NCBI GenBank assembly: GCA_950295325.1
Contig: OX485809.1
Coordinates: 12,402,001-12,466,000 of the forward strand
Length of the DNA: 64,000 nt
Direction: 5' to 3'
Source of the DNA: Polytrichum commune
Lineage: Eukaryota; Streptophyta; Polytrichopsida; Polytrichales; Polytrichaceae
This document shows, one piece after another, positions 37,288-49,349 of this stretch; position 1 is the first letter of the stretch; each line of letters opens with the position of its first letter. The translations under genes were made by a program, and so were the position numbers. The notes below the pieces were generated by a model, which was given only the letters and a program-made list of their open reading frames with translations, was not told where the DNA came from and searched no databases.

Positions 37288-37689
37288 TATTGTAGTAGGT
37301 AAGCGTAAATGTGGACAAAAAACAGTCGTCCCTCCTACTCAAGACATTCCTAGCCCATCAATGCCATTGGAGGTTGCATCACGAACTCCACTTGCTTCAA
37401 TACAAAAAATATTTTGTCCCAATTAACCCTACACCATCTCTTGCTCAGTCGCAAACATGTTGCATAACATAATGTTGTTGGAATAAAGTTGCTCCTTCCT
37501 CCACTACCATGTTGCCACGTGTGTCTACTATAGAAAATAAAACATCAACACTAGCAATCATGGAGAATATAGCAGGTGCAAACCTGATTTACCAATTTTG
37601 TGAAATGGGTAACATCGTTCTAAACATTAATTTATTTTGTTTAAACTATGAGTTGCATGTTTGTTTCATAATAGTATTTCTTTCTTTCT

Positions 37690-38640
37690 TGATTACAGGT
37701 GTTTGATGGTATTTTTTAATTTGGTCTTAACATAGTTGACCTTCTAGAAGGCCTCCCAATGCCCAATGTCTTCTCAATGCTTGGGTCCATTCTCAATTGG
37801 AACGAGCATCACAAACCACATCAAAGCTTTTTCTGAATTTGCTCTTACCTACCTCGTTGATAATGCAAACATGCAAATCCCCAAAATTTTAAATTGCGAG
37901 AGGGAATTTAATGACTTATGCTGAAGCTTATGAGTTCACAATTTTGAAAGACTAGTAGGGCATTAGCGAGTTGCCTTTGTGTTCAAGGATTGATGGACAT
38001 CACAAAATAAATGCCTAGGATGATATTTATTGTATTTCAATAATGGAGTTGTTTGTGTCCTCTATAAAATGATTATTGGTGTCATTATTATGATAGATTC
38101 CAAACTCGGCAATTCCATGTTGTAATATTTGTACATAGTAAGATGTCTTTGGTGTAATTCAACTTCCAAAAGACTACTGTCAAATAGCTTATATATGCGT
38201 TAACCTAACAGAGTTGAGTTCTCACCTTATGAATGTTGGGGTCCCTAGGAGAGATGGTAGGAGAAAAAATTTAATGAATGCAAGTATTTATTGAAGCGTT
38301 AACGAAGCCCGAAGTTGTGGTTTCAAATGCCTATGCATCCACAAGTGACATTTCTTTTCTTTGGCAATATTGAAACTATAATTTTTTTGTTTTTCCAATT
38401 CATTGATTCTCACTTGTTATTTAGTTGAGATTTCTAGGTGCCTCCATCCATGCTTGTAGATGGAGCAGTTATCACCTTGTAGTGTACGAGAGAGATATTG
38501 CATTAATGATGCTATTTTGACACCACTATGCGATGAGCTCCTCCCCCCACTTTGGCTATGCAAGTGGGGCCCATTCTCAATCCCTTGGAGATGACAATGC
38601 ACCAATTCAGAAGGTGGCCAAGTGTTCTCACATTAGTAAG
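37690..38640 (+). pseudogene. Decayed DNA-methyltransferase-like fragment, copy 1
   Basis: Two blocks match the better copy at 58141-59060 in the same order. The first translates in one frame to GLPMPNV followed by LNWNEHHKPHQ. The second (about 38430) gives IHACRWSSYHLVVYERD. In permuted N4/N6-adenine-type methyltransferases a D-P-P-Y-G-like block precedes a C-terminal block that binds S-adenosylmethionine, which is the order seen here. Stops and frameshifts are frequent and the DPPY itself is lost. The family call is an inference from pattern only. Confidence 0.35.
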
Positions 38641-39069
38641 TAAGCTTGTCATGTGATGCAATGCATCATGATTGTATTTATTGCATGTACACCATTTTGG
38701 TTTATTATGGCATGCATCAGTTTGGTTTTGTGTTTGTAGAATGTTCATATCCATCAAGTCTTCTCCTAGTTGATAGTGCTTCCCACATATGCAGAAATTG
38801 TAGCCAAGGTTATGGTGGAGACACCCATGCCAATACCTTGACGCAAGTCTACACGTCTCAATATCCATTCATTTGTAGATGATATAGCTAAGAAGTGTAC
38901 TGAGGTGGATAGAGGTAGTGAGGAGGGTGAGGGAATGGAAGACGGTATGAATAATCATGGAGCTTCAACACAAAATTCTACATAAAGTGTGTTCATTACA
39001 TTTTTTATTTTACCATTTGTGTGATGTTTTGATTTTTGAGTTTTCCAATAACCATAATTAGTGGATTGT

Positions 39070-39092
39070 TGTGTGTGTGTGTGTGTGTGTGT
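39070..39092. repeat. (GT)n microsatellite
   Basis: About 11 GT units. Confidence 0.9.
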
Positions 39093-39354
39093 TCAACATT
39101 TGTCACAATCTTTGCTTACAAACACATTTTATCCCATTTTGCAATGTGTGCCCTCCATTAATTAGCCCTAAAATCCTACAACTATTCATAATTTGAACTC
39201 AATGGTTTATCATTGAACTCCCAAAAATGTCTCTCAAATCCACTGGTATATGATACAAGTGTCCCTAGTTCCATTTTTCATTTCCCACCACTCACAATAG
39301 AGCATTTCCTATTAACGCACTTGAGAGAGACATGCTTCAAAAGAAAGAAAGAGA

Positions 39355-39525
39355 AAAGAAATTTCACTTTGACCTCTTATAACTTATAACTTGTGCATCT
39401 TTACTCGTTTTGAAACTTGAATTGACTACTATGCCTCAATTGCTAATCACACAAGACAATGCCCCATTTGATCCAACGCCCAAACGTATGTGAAGTTGGA
39501 AGTGTCCACAATAGCAATTTTCAAC
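39355..39525 (+). repeat. Dispersed repeat D, copy 2
   Basis: Partner of 34640-34800. It directly precedes a repeat A copy, so D may be the 5' part of a longer composite element. Confidence 0.5.
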
Positions 39526-39544
39526 TATACGTTTACATTTCTTA

Positions 39545-40125
39545 TAAGGACATTTCTATATGAGTGGTATGTGGTGAGACGTGCCTCCAAGAACAAATAC
39601 CAAAAAGACACATGTTTGAAAGGGATTGGACTACGTGTTCAAAACATAACAACAATTCTAACCCAATAGTCAACACAATTGGAGAGACCGATATGACCAC
39701 TTATAGCATGCCCTCACTACGACCAGTTGGAGAGTTTCCATCTTGATAGGAATTTTTGTTTTATATGCAATAGAGTGAACGGGCGAAACTATAGCATTAC
39801 ATCCACTGATGCCATTGTTAAAAGAGCAAAAAAACCATTACATATTGAAATCGTAAATTTTGTAAAGCAATGAACATTTCCTATCAAGGGGACTCTTGCT
39901 GCTTCCACGAAACACGATTGGGCATGATATTAACCAGCACAAGAATGTTCACTTTGATAGCGAATAAGAGATTCATTTGAGCTGCAAAAATCATGAAGAA
40001 AGTGGCTATGGTCTTGATTCAGGTACGCTGAACATCTTGTGCCGATCGCTTGTTTCATATCCTTTGAGAAGTGGGGGAGTGGGAAAAGTAACCATTCAAG
40101 ACCCATCTACCTTAGTAGTAGAGCG
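39545..40125 (+). repeat. Dispersed repeat A, long copy
   Basis: Carries both ends of the family (ctatatgagtggtatgtgg; gggaaaagtaacc and gacccatctacc) but is about 200 bases longer than other copies because of extra sequence in the middle (about 39730-39930). Confidence 0.6.
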
Positions 40126-41313
40126 AGTCCCAAAGGTCCCCTCCCTCCGGGCTTTTCGACGTTCTCCGTTGTATTTCTACACTCATGGTCCGGGAGGCTA
40201 AAATTGGAGAGTGGTGAGTTGCCACAAGGAGGCAGGAGGCAGCAGGAGCTATGGAGAGGGACAAGGCAGCAGAAGAGGGGCTCGGAGCGCGTAGCAAACC
40301 CCCCCAAATACACTCACTCACTGCTTCAACTAACTCTCTCCATTCATACTTACATACTCTACTTATTACTTAATGAGCAGGAATCTCCGAATACACATAC
40401 GTGCATTCTCTACATACGATTCTCGATGACTTCTCAAGCCACAATGCGATCAGATTCTCCCAATCTTGAAGAATGTCCTCTTTCATGAGGAGGGCCAGAC
40501 AAAAATAGTCTCCCCTCTGCAAGGTGTCCATTGGGTTGTGTGCACTTGTCGGAAGTTTCTGCCTTTACATAATTGTGACATGATCTCAGTTGTGCACTGA
40601 CTGCAGGTTTTGGGTTTTTGAGTTTTTTTGGGTTTTTTTTTTGTTTTTTTCTTTCTTTTTCTTCCCTACGTACCATTCCTTGGGATCCCCTGATGGTGGG
40701 GTAGCCTAGGATGAGTGTAAGTATGTGCGTGGGTTTATGTGCTGTAGTTTGTTTTAGCATTGGGGCGTGCTGCGTACAACTTCTGATGACTTTGGATGCA
40801 TTTCCAAAGTGAGTTACAGATTTGGGTCAGGCTTAGAGCTGTTTGAAGGATTGCGCAATTGTGGTGTTGTCGGTCTGGGTTGTATTGGTATGTGTTGTTT
40901 TTGGGATTGGAGCAGCATTGGGGTACATGTGGTCGATCGTGTTGGGATAGAGTGGTGGAAGGGGTTATGTGGTGGTTTTGGGTATGAGGAGAGCTGAGGA
41001 TGGGAGACGGAAGGTAATGTAGGAGCAGGCTAGGCGCTGATCTACTTACACACACCAGGACAGGAAAATAAATCAAATGCCTCCACCTAGACTTTTCCTT
41101 GCGCACCAGATCTATGTGCGGGGGCGGAAACCTGTGCGGTCAGATTGCAGTACTACTCGGGGTGTGGAGCATACCGGTGAAGGAGATGATGATTCTTCTT
41201 GTGACCACGCAGACATGGAGTGCAGCAGGCTTACATAGCTCCTGTAACAAGTGTTGCTGCTGAGCTTCATTTGCTTTGACTTTCTTTTTCTGCACCATTG
41301 TGTCCATCTTTCT
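40126..41313 (+). other. Region upstream of the kinesin gene
   Basis: GC-richer and without protein-like frames; a T-rich tract lies near 40610-40670. It may include promoter or noncoding leader exons of the kinesin gene downstream. I cannot place a transcription start. Confidence 0.35.
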
Positions 41314-42172
41314 TAGGTAATACTCTACTCTCTTCCTCCTCTCTCACACATACAGATTGAGAGAATAAGCACATAAGAGGGGGAAGAGAGGAAGCGAGGC
41401 GAGGCTCGCCCTTCATTGCCATTTAGTGGATTCTTTTTCAACCCCTGATTTCTTTAGCACCTGATACATTCCAATGAGAAAGCAAGCAGGCAAGCAAGCA
41501 AGCACCCTCTGGCATTGCTCCTTGCAGAGTATGACATGCAACACATGTGGTAATAGGTAAGGTAGTGCAATTTTTTGGTCTCTTTCTGCAGCATCGTCCT
41601 AGGTACTACTCCTTTTCCCCTCACATATACAGAATCAGAGAGTAAGCACATCAGAGGGGGGAGAGATGACGTGAGGCTCACCCTTCTTTGCATTAAGCAG
41701 AATCTTGTTCAACCCTTTAGCACCTGAAATATTGCAATGTCGAGCAAGCATCCTCTGGCGTTGCTTCTTGTAGAGAATGACATGCAGATATATGCGTTAG
41801 GTAAGATAGAGATATTTTCTGGTTCCTTTGCAGCAATGTCCTAGGTACTACTCTCTTTCCCCTCGCTTCTCTCTTTCTTTCTTCCTTCCTCCCTCTCTCC
41901 CTCCCCCTCTCCCTCGCTCACAAATACAGAATCAATCAGTGTAGCAGGCCGCAATAAGCTCACACAAGCGGGGGAAGAGATGAGATAAGATGAGATGTGC
42001 ATCCGAAGGCTCACTTACTCTACCCTGTGCCATTTAGTAGATTCTTTGTCAACCATTCAGGCATGAGGAGGCTTGTGGGTGACCTGATACATTGCAGTGA
42101 CCAATAAACACCCTCTGGCATTGTTTCTTGCAAAGAATGATATGCAAGACATGTGGTAGGTAAGGTAGAGCA
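41314..42172 (+). repeat. Tandem triplication upstream of the kinesin, units of ~240-330 bp
   Basis: Three diverged units begin at about 41314, 41600 and 41842 with taggta(a/c)tactc. Each then has a pyrimidine tract, acagaat or acagatt, a block with ggggg(a)agag, a cacctga block, a ctctggc(a/g)ttg block and taggtaag(g/a)ta. They differ by many substitutions and small indels, so the duplication is not recent. Each unit carries CAG and GTAAG motifs that could act as splice sites. Confidence 0.8.
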
Positions 42173-42863
42173 CATCAATTCTTATCAGCTCTGTGGGGGC
42201 AGGACTACATTGGTGCGCAGAAAAAGGAGAGTTTATTTGCAAGCGTTAGAGTGCACATGACTCTAGAGAATTAGGTTGGGAAGTTTGCAATAGCTTCTGG
42301 TAATGCAGCCTACCGTGAGTGTATAGAGGGGTGGGACATAGGCACACATTCTTGAATAGAATCAATCAATTTCCGTGTACCATGGTAGTTGGTGTGTAGT
42401 GGCGTGTCTCATCACATGGAGAGACTGCAACAACATTGGCAAGTTAGAGATGAGTTCTGCTCGGTTTCTTAAAGTTGTGATGGGCTAGTTTATCACTAGA
42501 GAAAAATTGAAGATAGATGGTGTTCATCATCGGAGGTCCATGAAATCGTCAAAGCATGGGCACTGAGACAATACGCAGAATGGTTTTTCACAGTCGCTAA
42601 TGTGCCGGACACAGGTCACTTTCCTGTTCAAGGAGGCTGGTCATCATAGCTGTGTCCCCCCATAGCCCCAAATATCTGGAGGCATGCACTTTGTTATTGT
42701 ATTTTATTTTCAACGCTGCGGGCACATGATTACAGTGCCACTGGACTTGATCACTCGAAGATGCACCATATCAATTGCAGCCAGACTGTAGCCCATCATC
42801 TCCTCCGTATATGTCCTTTCTTGACCTTTTGTCTCGAGCTTTGATGGAGATGATGCCCGTGTA

Positions 42864-43578
42864 CAAAGGGCACATTCGTTCTGCGCTTCTGTACTCTGAA
42901 GTTCTGTATGTATAACACTCTCCTCTACCTCAACAAATGGTTTACAGGTGTACCGCTTGTTGCATATTTTCAAGAACTGCTGAAAGAAGGTGCATCCACC
43001 ACAACAACTGGTAAAGGTATAATGGTTGTTGCTTCTTTGAAGAATTGCTAAAGGAAGATGCACCCTCTTGTGGCTTTCATTGAAGTCAAGACGTCTGTCT
43101 AAGCTTCCATATTCCCAGCCCTTTGTTTGGGCATTTTTGGTGACACTGCCTACCTACTGCTTCGCATAGGATCTAGTAAGCCCTAACTTGCATTCTGTCA
43201 CGAGGGCACCAATAGGTGCTTCACACCTTGGCTGCATTTGTTGAGATGGTCTATTTCTGATTTTCTGCCCATCCACAAGGGCACATTCATTCTGCCCTGC
43301 TGCACTTTAAGATTTACATGATATAACGCTTGTTGTGTGTATGAGATTTGCTAAGGAAGATGCGTCCTCTTGGGGCTTACATTAAAGTAGAGATGTCTGT
43401 CCAAACTTTTATTTTCTAAGTCCTTATTTTGGTGGTGTCTGGTGACATTGCCTACCTACTGATTCATATAGGATTTAGCAAGCCCTAACTTACATTTGGT
43501 CACGTGGGCACCATCAACTGTTTCACATATTGAGTGTAATTGTTGCAGTGGGCTGTAATTTTTTGCGTCTTTTCTGCA
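42864..43578 (+). repeat. Tandem duplication in the leader intron of the kinesin
   Basis: Copy 1 (about 42864-43270) and copy 2 (about 43280-43578) share in order gggcacattc(g/a)ttctgc, gctaa(a)ggaagatgc, cctctt, tgcctacctactg and taagccctaactt. Copy 2 ends in tttctgcag, the probable acceptor of the first coding exon. The same place in copy 1 reads ttctgccc and lacks the AG. Confidence 0.8.
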
Positions 43579-43592
43579 GACGGAGTGTAGGA

Positions 43593-46500
43593 ATGCCTCC
43601 TTTTGTAGCAAAAGAGCAGGAGGTGGAGGAAGAGGAGGAAGAACGGACAGGCCTTGCAGAGGCAATCAACTCTTTGGTGGAGTCGAATCCAGAGCTGGAC
43701 CTCTCCTGGGCTGAATCTGTTCGACAAATTTTGGAGTCTACCCAACTCTCAACTCCAGGCCCTAACAACACATATGAGGAGCCAGTGCCCAGCCCGCGGT
43801 GGGACAATCGGCAATGGGGCGGCCGACCACAGCATCAAGACAAAGTTTTAGCTGGCCTTGAAGGTAATCATCTTTGTTGCAATCCACCCACAATACATGT
43901 GACATTCAGGCATTTGGAGCTGAATTGTGCAAAGAATAACATTGTTTTTTAAGTTGTGTTCAACCAAGAGAAGTTAGAGTATGAAGCAAACCTTCACCTC
44001 CATAGCACATCTGAGGTTTGAAGTATTTTTGCATGAGTTATGCACTAATACACTTCCTCAAGATAAAAAGTACAACACATACCAGAGAAATCAAGAGACC
44101 AATCATGAATCCCCACTGGGCTTCCTGGGATAGTGAAGTGTCTAGTTTTTAACAGGTCTGGTGAGTTGGTTGGCAGGTCAGGTTGTTATAATCTGCATGT
44201 ACTGTAGGCTCATTTGGCCATTCATTTGAATGTCTTGTACTCTCTGTTCTTTGTGTGGGCACTTCAAATCCAATCTCTATTGCTGTATTGGAATGGATCA
44301 TCAAATAGGCGGAGATTTCAGAGAAGGGTAGCCTGCTGAATTGGTCAAAAACTTGAACCATGTACATACAATGTGATAATGAACAGTTAAGCTACTAATG
44401 ACACAAAAACTAGTCCTATAGCACCTAAAACTAAAAACCAGTTAAATAGGGTCTCTTCTTTTCATTGCTGCAGTGTTCATTTCCTGGCACAAAACTATTT
44501 CGAAAACTAATTGGGTTGTCCATGGTCATGTGTTTCTGGGAACCAGGGGAGTTAGTGGTGCTGAAGACGGCTCTGAATGTGTCAAGTTCTCATAGGCGAG
44601 CAGCTCTGAATCGTATGCTTGACTTGAAAGGTACAGTTGCCTATTTGAAATGGTTGCTTAGAAACATGTATTACTGTGGTGATGTATGACATAATTGTTC
44701 AATCTGTTCTTTAAGAGAACCTATCATTTACCACAAATACATTTGTGTTTGTACCAGGTAATATCCGAGTATTCTGCCGCTTACGTCCACTTCTTCCACA
44801 AGAGAGACATTCACAGCTTGGCCCAGTTGCCATACCTGGCACAGACATAATCAAATTGCCAGGGCCTCGGAAAGATTACCAGTTTGACCGAGTTTTTCTA
44901 CCATGCTCTGTGCAAGGTCAGCTTACTTGAGAATCTATCTTCCACTAGCCACCAACAGCGTATCGAAACCTTCCAGAGAAAATAATAATATTAATGTGGT
45001 TTTTTTGGGTGGCAGACGAGGTCTTTTCAGAGGTGGAGCCAATTATAAGGTCGGCATTGGATGGTCATAATGTCTGCATTTTTGCATATGGACAAACAGG
45101 CACAGGCAAAACCTTCACCATGGTTAGCATTCACATTCCTAATCTCCGAGGTCCCTTTATATATACCATTTGTAATTCACATTGTATTATTGCAACAACA
45201 GAATACCCTTGATCCCATTGCAATTTCCACTTTTCTTGTGTCATCAATTTGGACCAGCTTACCTATGCAGTTCTTGGTCATGTCAAACAAGCATTGCATC
45301 TTATTGTAGTGTGATCCAATTATCCAGGAGGGCACCCGAGAACGGCCAGGTGTTGTGCCACGGACACTACAAATGCTATTTGATGAAGCATTCTTTGACC
45401 CTACCAACACATATAACTTCTCATTAAGCATGTTGGAGGTGTATAAAGGCTCATTACGGGACTTGCTTGTGCGCAAGCCAACCCGTGTCACAGATCCTGC
45501 CTCCCCGAGGTGCCTCTTCTGTCTAATTACATGCATTCTTGAAGTTTAGTGTCAGCTCTGGATGTTTTGAGTCAACCTTGGGAACTATGCCCTAAATCCA
45601 ATTTATGCTAGGAGTTGACTGTTGATAAGAAATTCAAGCAGTTTTGATTTGAGACATGTGTTGGTTTCAAGAGCATGTCCTCTACGTAGACTTTCTTTCT
45701 GTAGAGGATTCAGTCATGGATACCACATCTTACCATAACTTCGTTACATATTCCGATATGCATTGAAAAAGAAAGTGACCATCTATCTGTCTTCATTACA
45801 CTTGCTTTATTCTTGTGGGTGCTAAAATTGTGTTCTTGAATTGTTGATGCACAGCCTTCACATAAAGCAGATGGCTAGGAGTGGGTACATCGACGTTGAA
45901 AACCTGACAGAAATGCCTATTGTGGATGCAAAAGAAGCTGGAAAGCTATATCTCCGAGGCAGCCGTAGCAGGTCCACAGCATGGACGAATGCCAATGAGT
46001 CTTCTAGCCGCTCTCACTGGTGGGTCCTGAAATATATTGTCACATGGTTTATGATCAAGTGTGATATTGTAGATTGCTTGATTTGGGCCAGAAGGTTACC
46101 CGAGAAATAACAAGGTTTTGATAGAGGGTGGTCCATTAGCAGACACTAGTAACACATTAGAGCATCCCACTAGAGGTACACCAAATATGGGTAAGGTTTG
46201 TAAAAGCTAAGTGACTACACTAAGGATTGTATTTGGTGTCACCAATTCTATTTGTCTTAATACTACTTGTAAACTGCTCGTGTAGTGTCACCAACACGAC
46301 ATGTAAACCCATTAGTTGTCATTCTTTGTAAATTGTTTTGGGCATTATAGGTTTACAATGTTGTGATTACTGTCACTAAGTGATTTTTCATCCAACTTTC
46401 AAACATCCATGACAATATATCATTATAGGAATGTTAGGATACAGAATATACCAAACTTTGTTTCATTAATTGGCATGGATTTCATCCAAATTGTAATCAT

Positions 46501-49349
46501 CCATGACTGTATTTGTACACTTATTCATAAGAAGTGTTATTGGAAAGTTACCACAGTGACATAAAATACCATATGACACTAAATACAATATTTAGTGTAC
46601 TTATTTTGTCACAATGTTTATGTGCAGTTTGCTTCGGATCACCATCACGTGTACGTGTATACATGAAAATCGTGAATATGTGACCACAAGCAAGCTCTGG
46701 CTAGTGGACCTTGGTGGGAGTGAGCGTTTGTTGAAGACAAATGCACGAGGGGTGACATTGGAGGAAGGGAAAGCCATCAATTTGTCATTGTCTGCCCTGG
46801 GTGATGTCATTAGCGCGCTTCAAAAAAAGGATCCACACATTCCATACCGGTAAATGCAACTCCTCAAAGGCATTTTTATCTACTAATATTTTATAGTGAT
46901 GTCTGTGACAGTGAATGATATAAGCCCTATAGAGTTCTATCTTGTTTGGGATCCTACTCAGCTTTGTATGCAATGAAGGTTTTGATATAAGAATTTCTGT
47001 TTGCAATGTCAAGTGCACCTTAAGAGTGACTTTAAGATTAACCCAGGCTACAAGGCTGACCCTCCATAAGATTTTCCTCCAATCATTGCTCAGCAAAACT
47101 AACAAAGTTTGGGTATTTGATTATGAGTTTCAGGAATAGCAAATTGACTCAACTGTTGCGAGATTCACTGGGTAAGTGGGATTGTTTGACCTACAAATCT
47201 TTTACTTACTGCAGTAACTCTCAGACAGAGAGGTAGCCTAAATAAGAATTTTCTAGTGGCCAAATCCAAGTGGACATAAAATTCAGTGACAGTTGAAACG
47301 CTCGATGTCTCACCCTTGTGGTTTTGGTATTACATTTGTTCACTTGAGCATAATTGAGGCTGGCCAGTTTCCTTTTCCATATTAAGCCTTTATTGGTTAT
47401 ACTTTGATGTATACAGGGGAGAATTCCAAGACGTTGATGTTGGTGCATGTAAGCCCCAAGGAAGACGATGTTGGAGAAACGATCTGCTCCCTGACATTTG
47501 CATCCCGGGCACGAGGCACTCATCTTGGGCGAGATGTTTCACAGGTTGATGATCTTACATCCTCTATACCAATGTAAAAATATATATTCTAAAAATAGCA
47601 CACACAGCTGTGTGACTACTTAAACATTCTCGACTGACAAACTTCAAAAAAATTCAAGTTTTATCTGTTTCACTCTCAGCTGCTCTGACAGTACTCACTA
47701 TTAATACTGTAGATACACCATACATATGATGTAGTCTAGGTTCATAATAAAGATACACTGTACGTTCAGGTCTGATTGGGCACGTCCTGGTCTAAATTCA
47801 ATTTCGTGTCATATTTTACAAAGGTTCCAACCAACCACAAGATTACATATGGCGCTTTTTTTGGCCAAAAAATAAACAATTTATGTCTAATCTGACCCAC
47901 GTGTTGGGCTTGTTCAGTCTGAGATCCAGCACTCTGACTCGATAGTTTCAATGCATATATTACTCTTTAATATTTCTACATTCTGCAGACTAAAATGCCA
48001 CAGTAGTCCAAAATCTAGCTCCTTATGAAAGCAGTCCTTTGCTGTTTTTTGACATGTTGTGTTCTTAAATAATTCCCAGTCATCCAAGAGAGAGAAGGCA
48101 GCTGCAATGGCAGAGCTTTACAGACTCACCAGCATTTATGAGGATGAATGCCAAGGCCTCCGCCAGAGCATCAAGACCATAGAGTCGCTAATGGAAGAGA
48201 GGAGGGCCTCCCTACCACCCGAACAAACATACAATGATGGGCCTGACCAATCCCATGTCAACACGTCGCCAGTCACTCCTCCGCAGACTCGTATCCCTCG
48301 TAGTCCTACTCCGCCCACAATGGTGGATGGTGTTCCAAGGTTCATGAGCCCCACTGCAAGTAGCCGGGGAAAAAAGCGGAGAGATGCGGCTTCCACTACT
48401 AAAGTAACCAGCCCACCAGACAACAAGTAAGCCTTGTTTTTCACACCATTTTCTAAAGTCCTACTAAACCTGAATGCCAAAGTGCTTAACCGGATACCAA
48501 TATTTGAGTGGTGTGGTTAGGTGCGGATCTAAGAACAGATATTGGAAAGTCATCATGTGTTTCAAAGAGATTGGACTATGTGCTCAAAATTTGCTAACTA
48601 GTCTAGGTTCAGTAGTCAACATTATTGGGAAGAGGTACATGATCATTCAAGAAGAAAGAGTATGATCACTTTGGTAATGAATAATATCAATTCATATGAG
48701 CTCCAAAAATTATGAGGTAAATGGCTACAGCCTCGATTTGGAATTGATAATTGTTTTGTACTAATTGCATGTTTGGTATTTTGGGAGAAGTGGGCTAATT
48801 GGAAAACGTAAAATTTAACACCCGTCTATTGATCTAGTTTTTTTAGTTTCCTGTGTTTGTTTTCTTCTAAAGAGATGTCATGACAGCCATGGTAAAAATT
48901 ACTTTATGGATGCCTTCTATTCATGTATGTGTGCAACTCTGCTAATTGCTATTCTCATTGGCAGGCCGGCAAAGGGAAATCAAGGAACTGCAAGGAAAAC
49001 TCCACCACCAAAAGCTCCATCTCCAAGACAGGAGACAACAACTCCACCAAGACAAGAAAATAAAGTGCCAACACCAGAAAGAGGTACTACCTTGTGGCCC
49101 ACAATGATCAAAGAGGTCATCACAGAAGTGTTGCCTGGAGAGGGTGTAGTACTTGAGGAATTGAGCAATTGCACACCATCGGATCATGACTCACCAGAGT
49201 TGAAGGCGGAGGTTCACAGATTGCAGGTTCAACAAGAAGCTGTAGAAAGGACTATTACAGTTTCCACTACAAAGGGTGGTACATGCCGGGGCAGGCGAAA
49301 GGTGACTGTTGATGTGAGCATGACGGTGGCCAAACGGTTTGTATTTTGA
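43593..49349 (+). CDS. Kinesin-14 (minus-end-directed microtubule motor), 11 coding exons, 695 aa
   Basis: Motor protein that walks along microtubules using ATP. Coding exons: 43593-43863, 44547-44630, 44758-44916, 45016-45122, 45328-45509, 45855-46019, 46628-46849, 47134-47171, 47417-47544, 48080-48426, 48965-49349. All introns are GT-AG and phases close. Landmarks: acidic N-terminus (6-20), neck entry [11 protein letters not shown] (119-129) placed before the motor as in kinesin-14, P-loop GQTGTGKT (197-204), switch I NESSSRSH (315-322), switch II DLGGSE (350-355), [13 protein letters not shown] (398-410), LMLVHVSP, and a Pro/Ser/Thr-rich tail with SPTPP-type sites. The usual DLAGSE is DLGGSE here; the key last Gly and Glu are kept. 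The N-terminal stalk is short. A leader intron ends at 43578. The acceptor at 44546 has a weak pyrimidine tract and is the least certain junction; the stronger-looking AG at 44473 would break the frame. Confidence 0.9.
46218..46598. mobile_element. TIR element, family 'TTTAGTGTCA', inside a kinesin intron
   Basis: Lies in the 608-bp intron between coding exons 6 and 7. It starts cactaaggattgtatttggt, ends gacactaaatacaatattta and matches 59381-59748 throughout. It makes up more than half of the intron. Confidence 0.8.
48480..48838 (+). repeat. Dispersed repeat A inside the last kinesin intron
   Basis: Occupies most of the 538-bp intron between coding exons 10 and 11 (caatatttgagtggtgtgg, gattggactatgtgctcaaa, ggaaaacgtaaaatttaaca). 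Confidence 0.7.

Noticed and set aside
40039-40488. 149-codon frame before the kinesin
   Set aside because: Several overlapping frames on both strands are equally open. The sequence begins inside repeat A and has no recognisable domain.
44474-44546. Use of the strong-looking acceptor at 44473 for kinesin coding exon 2
   Set aside because: It gives the wrong intron phase and an in-frame stop. The AG at 44545-44546 restores the frame into [13 protein letters not shown].
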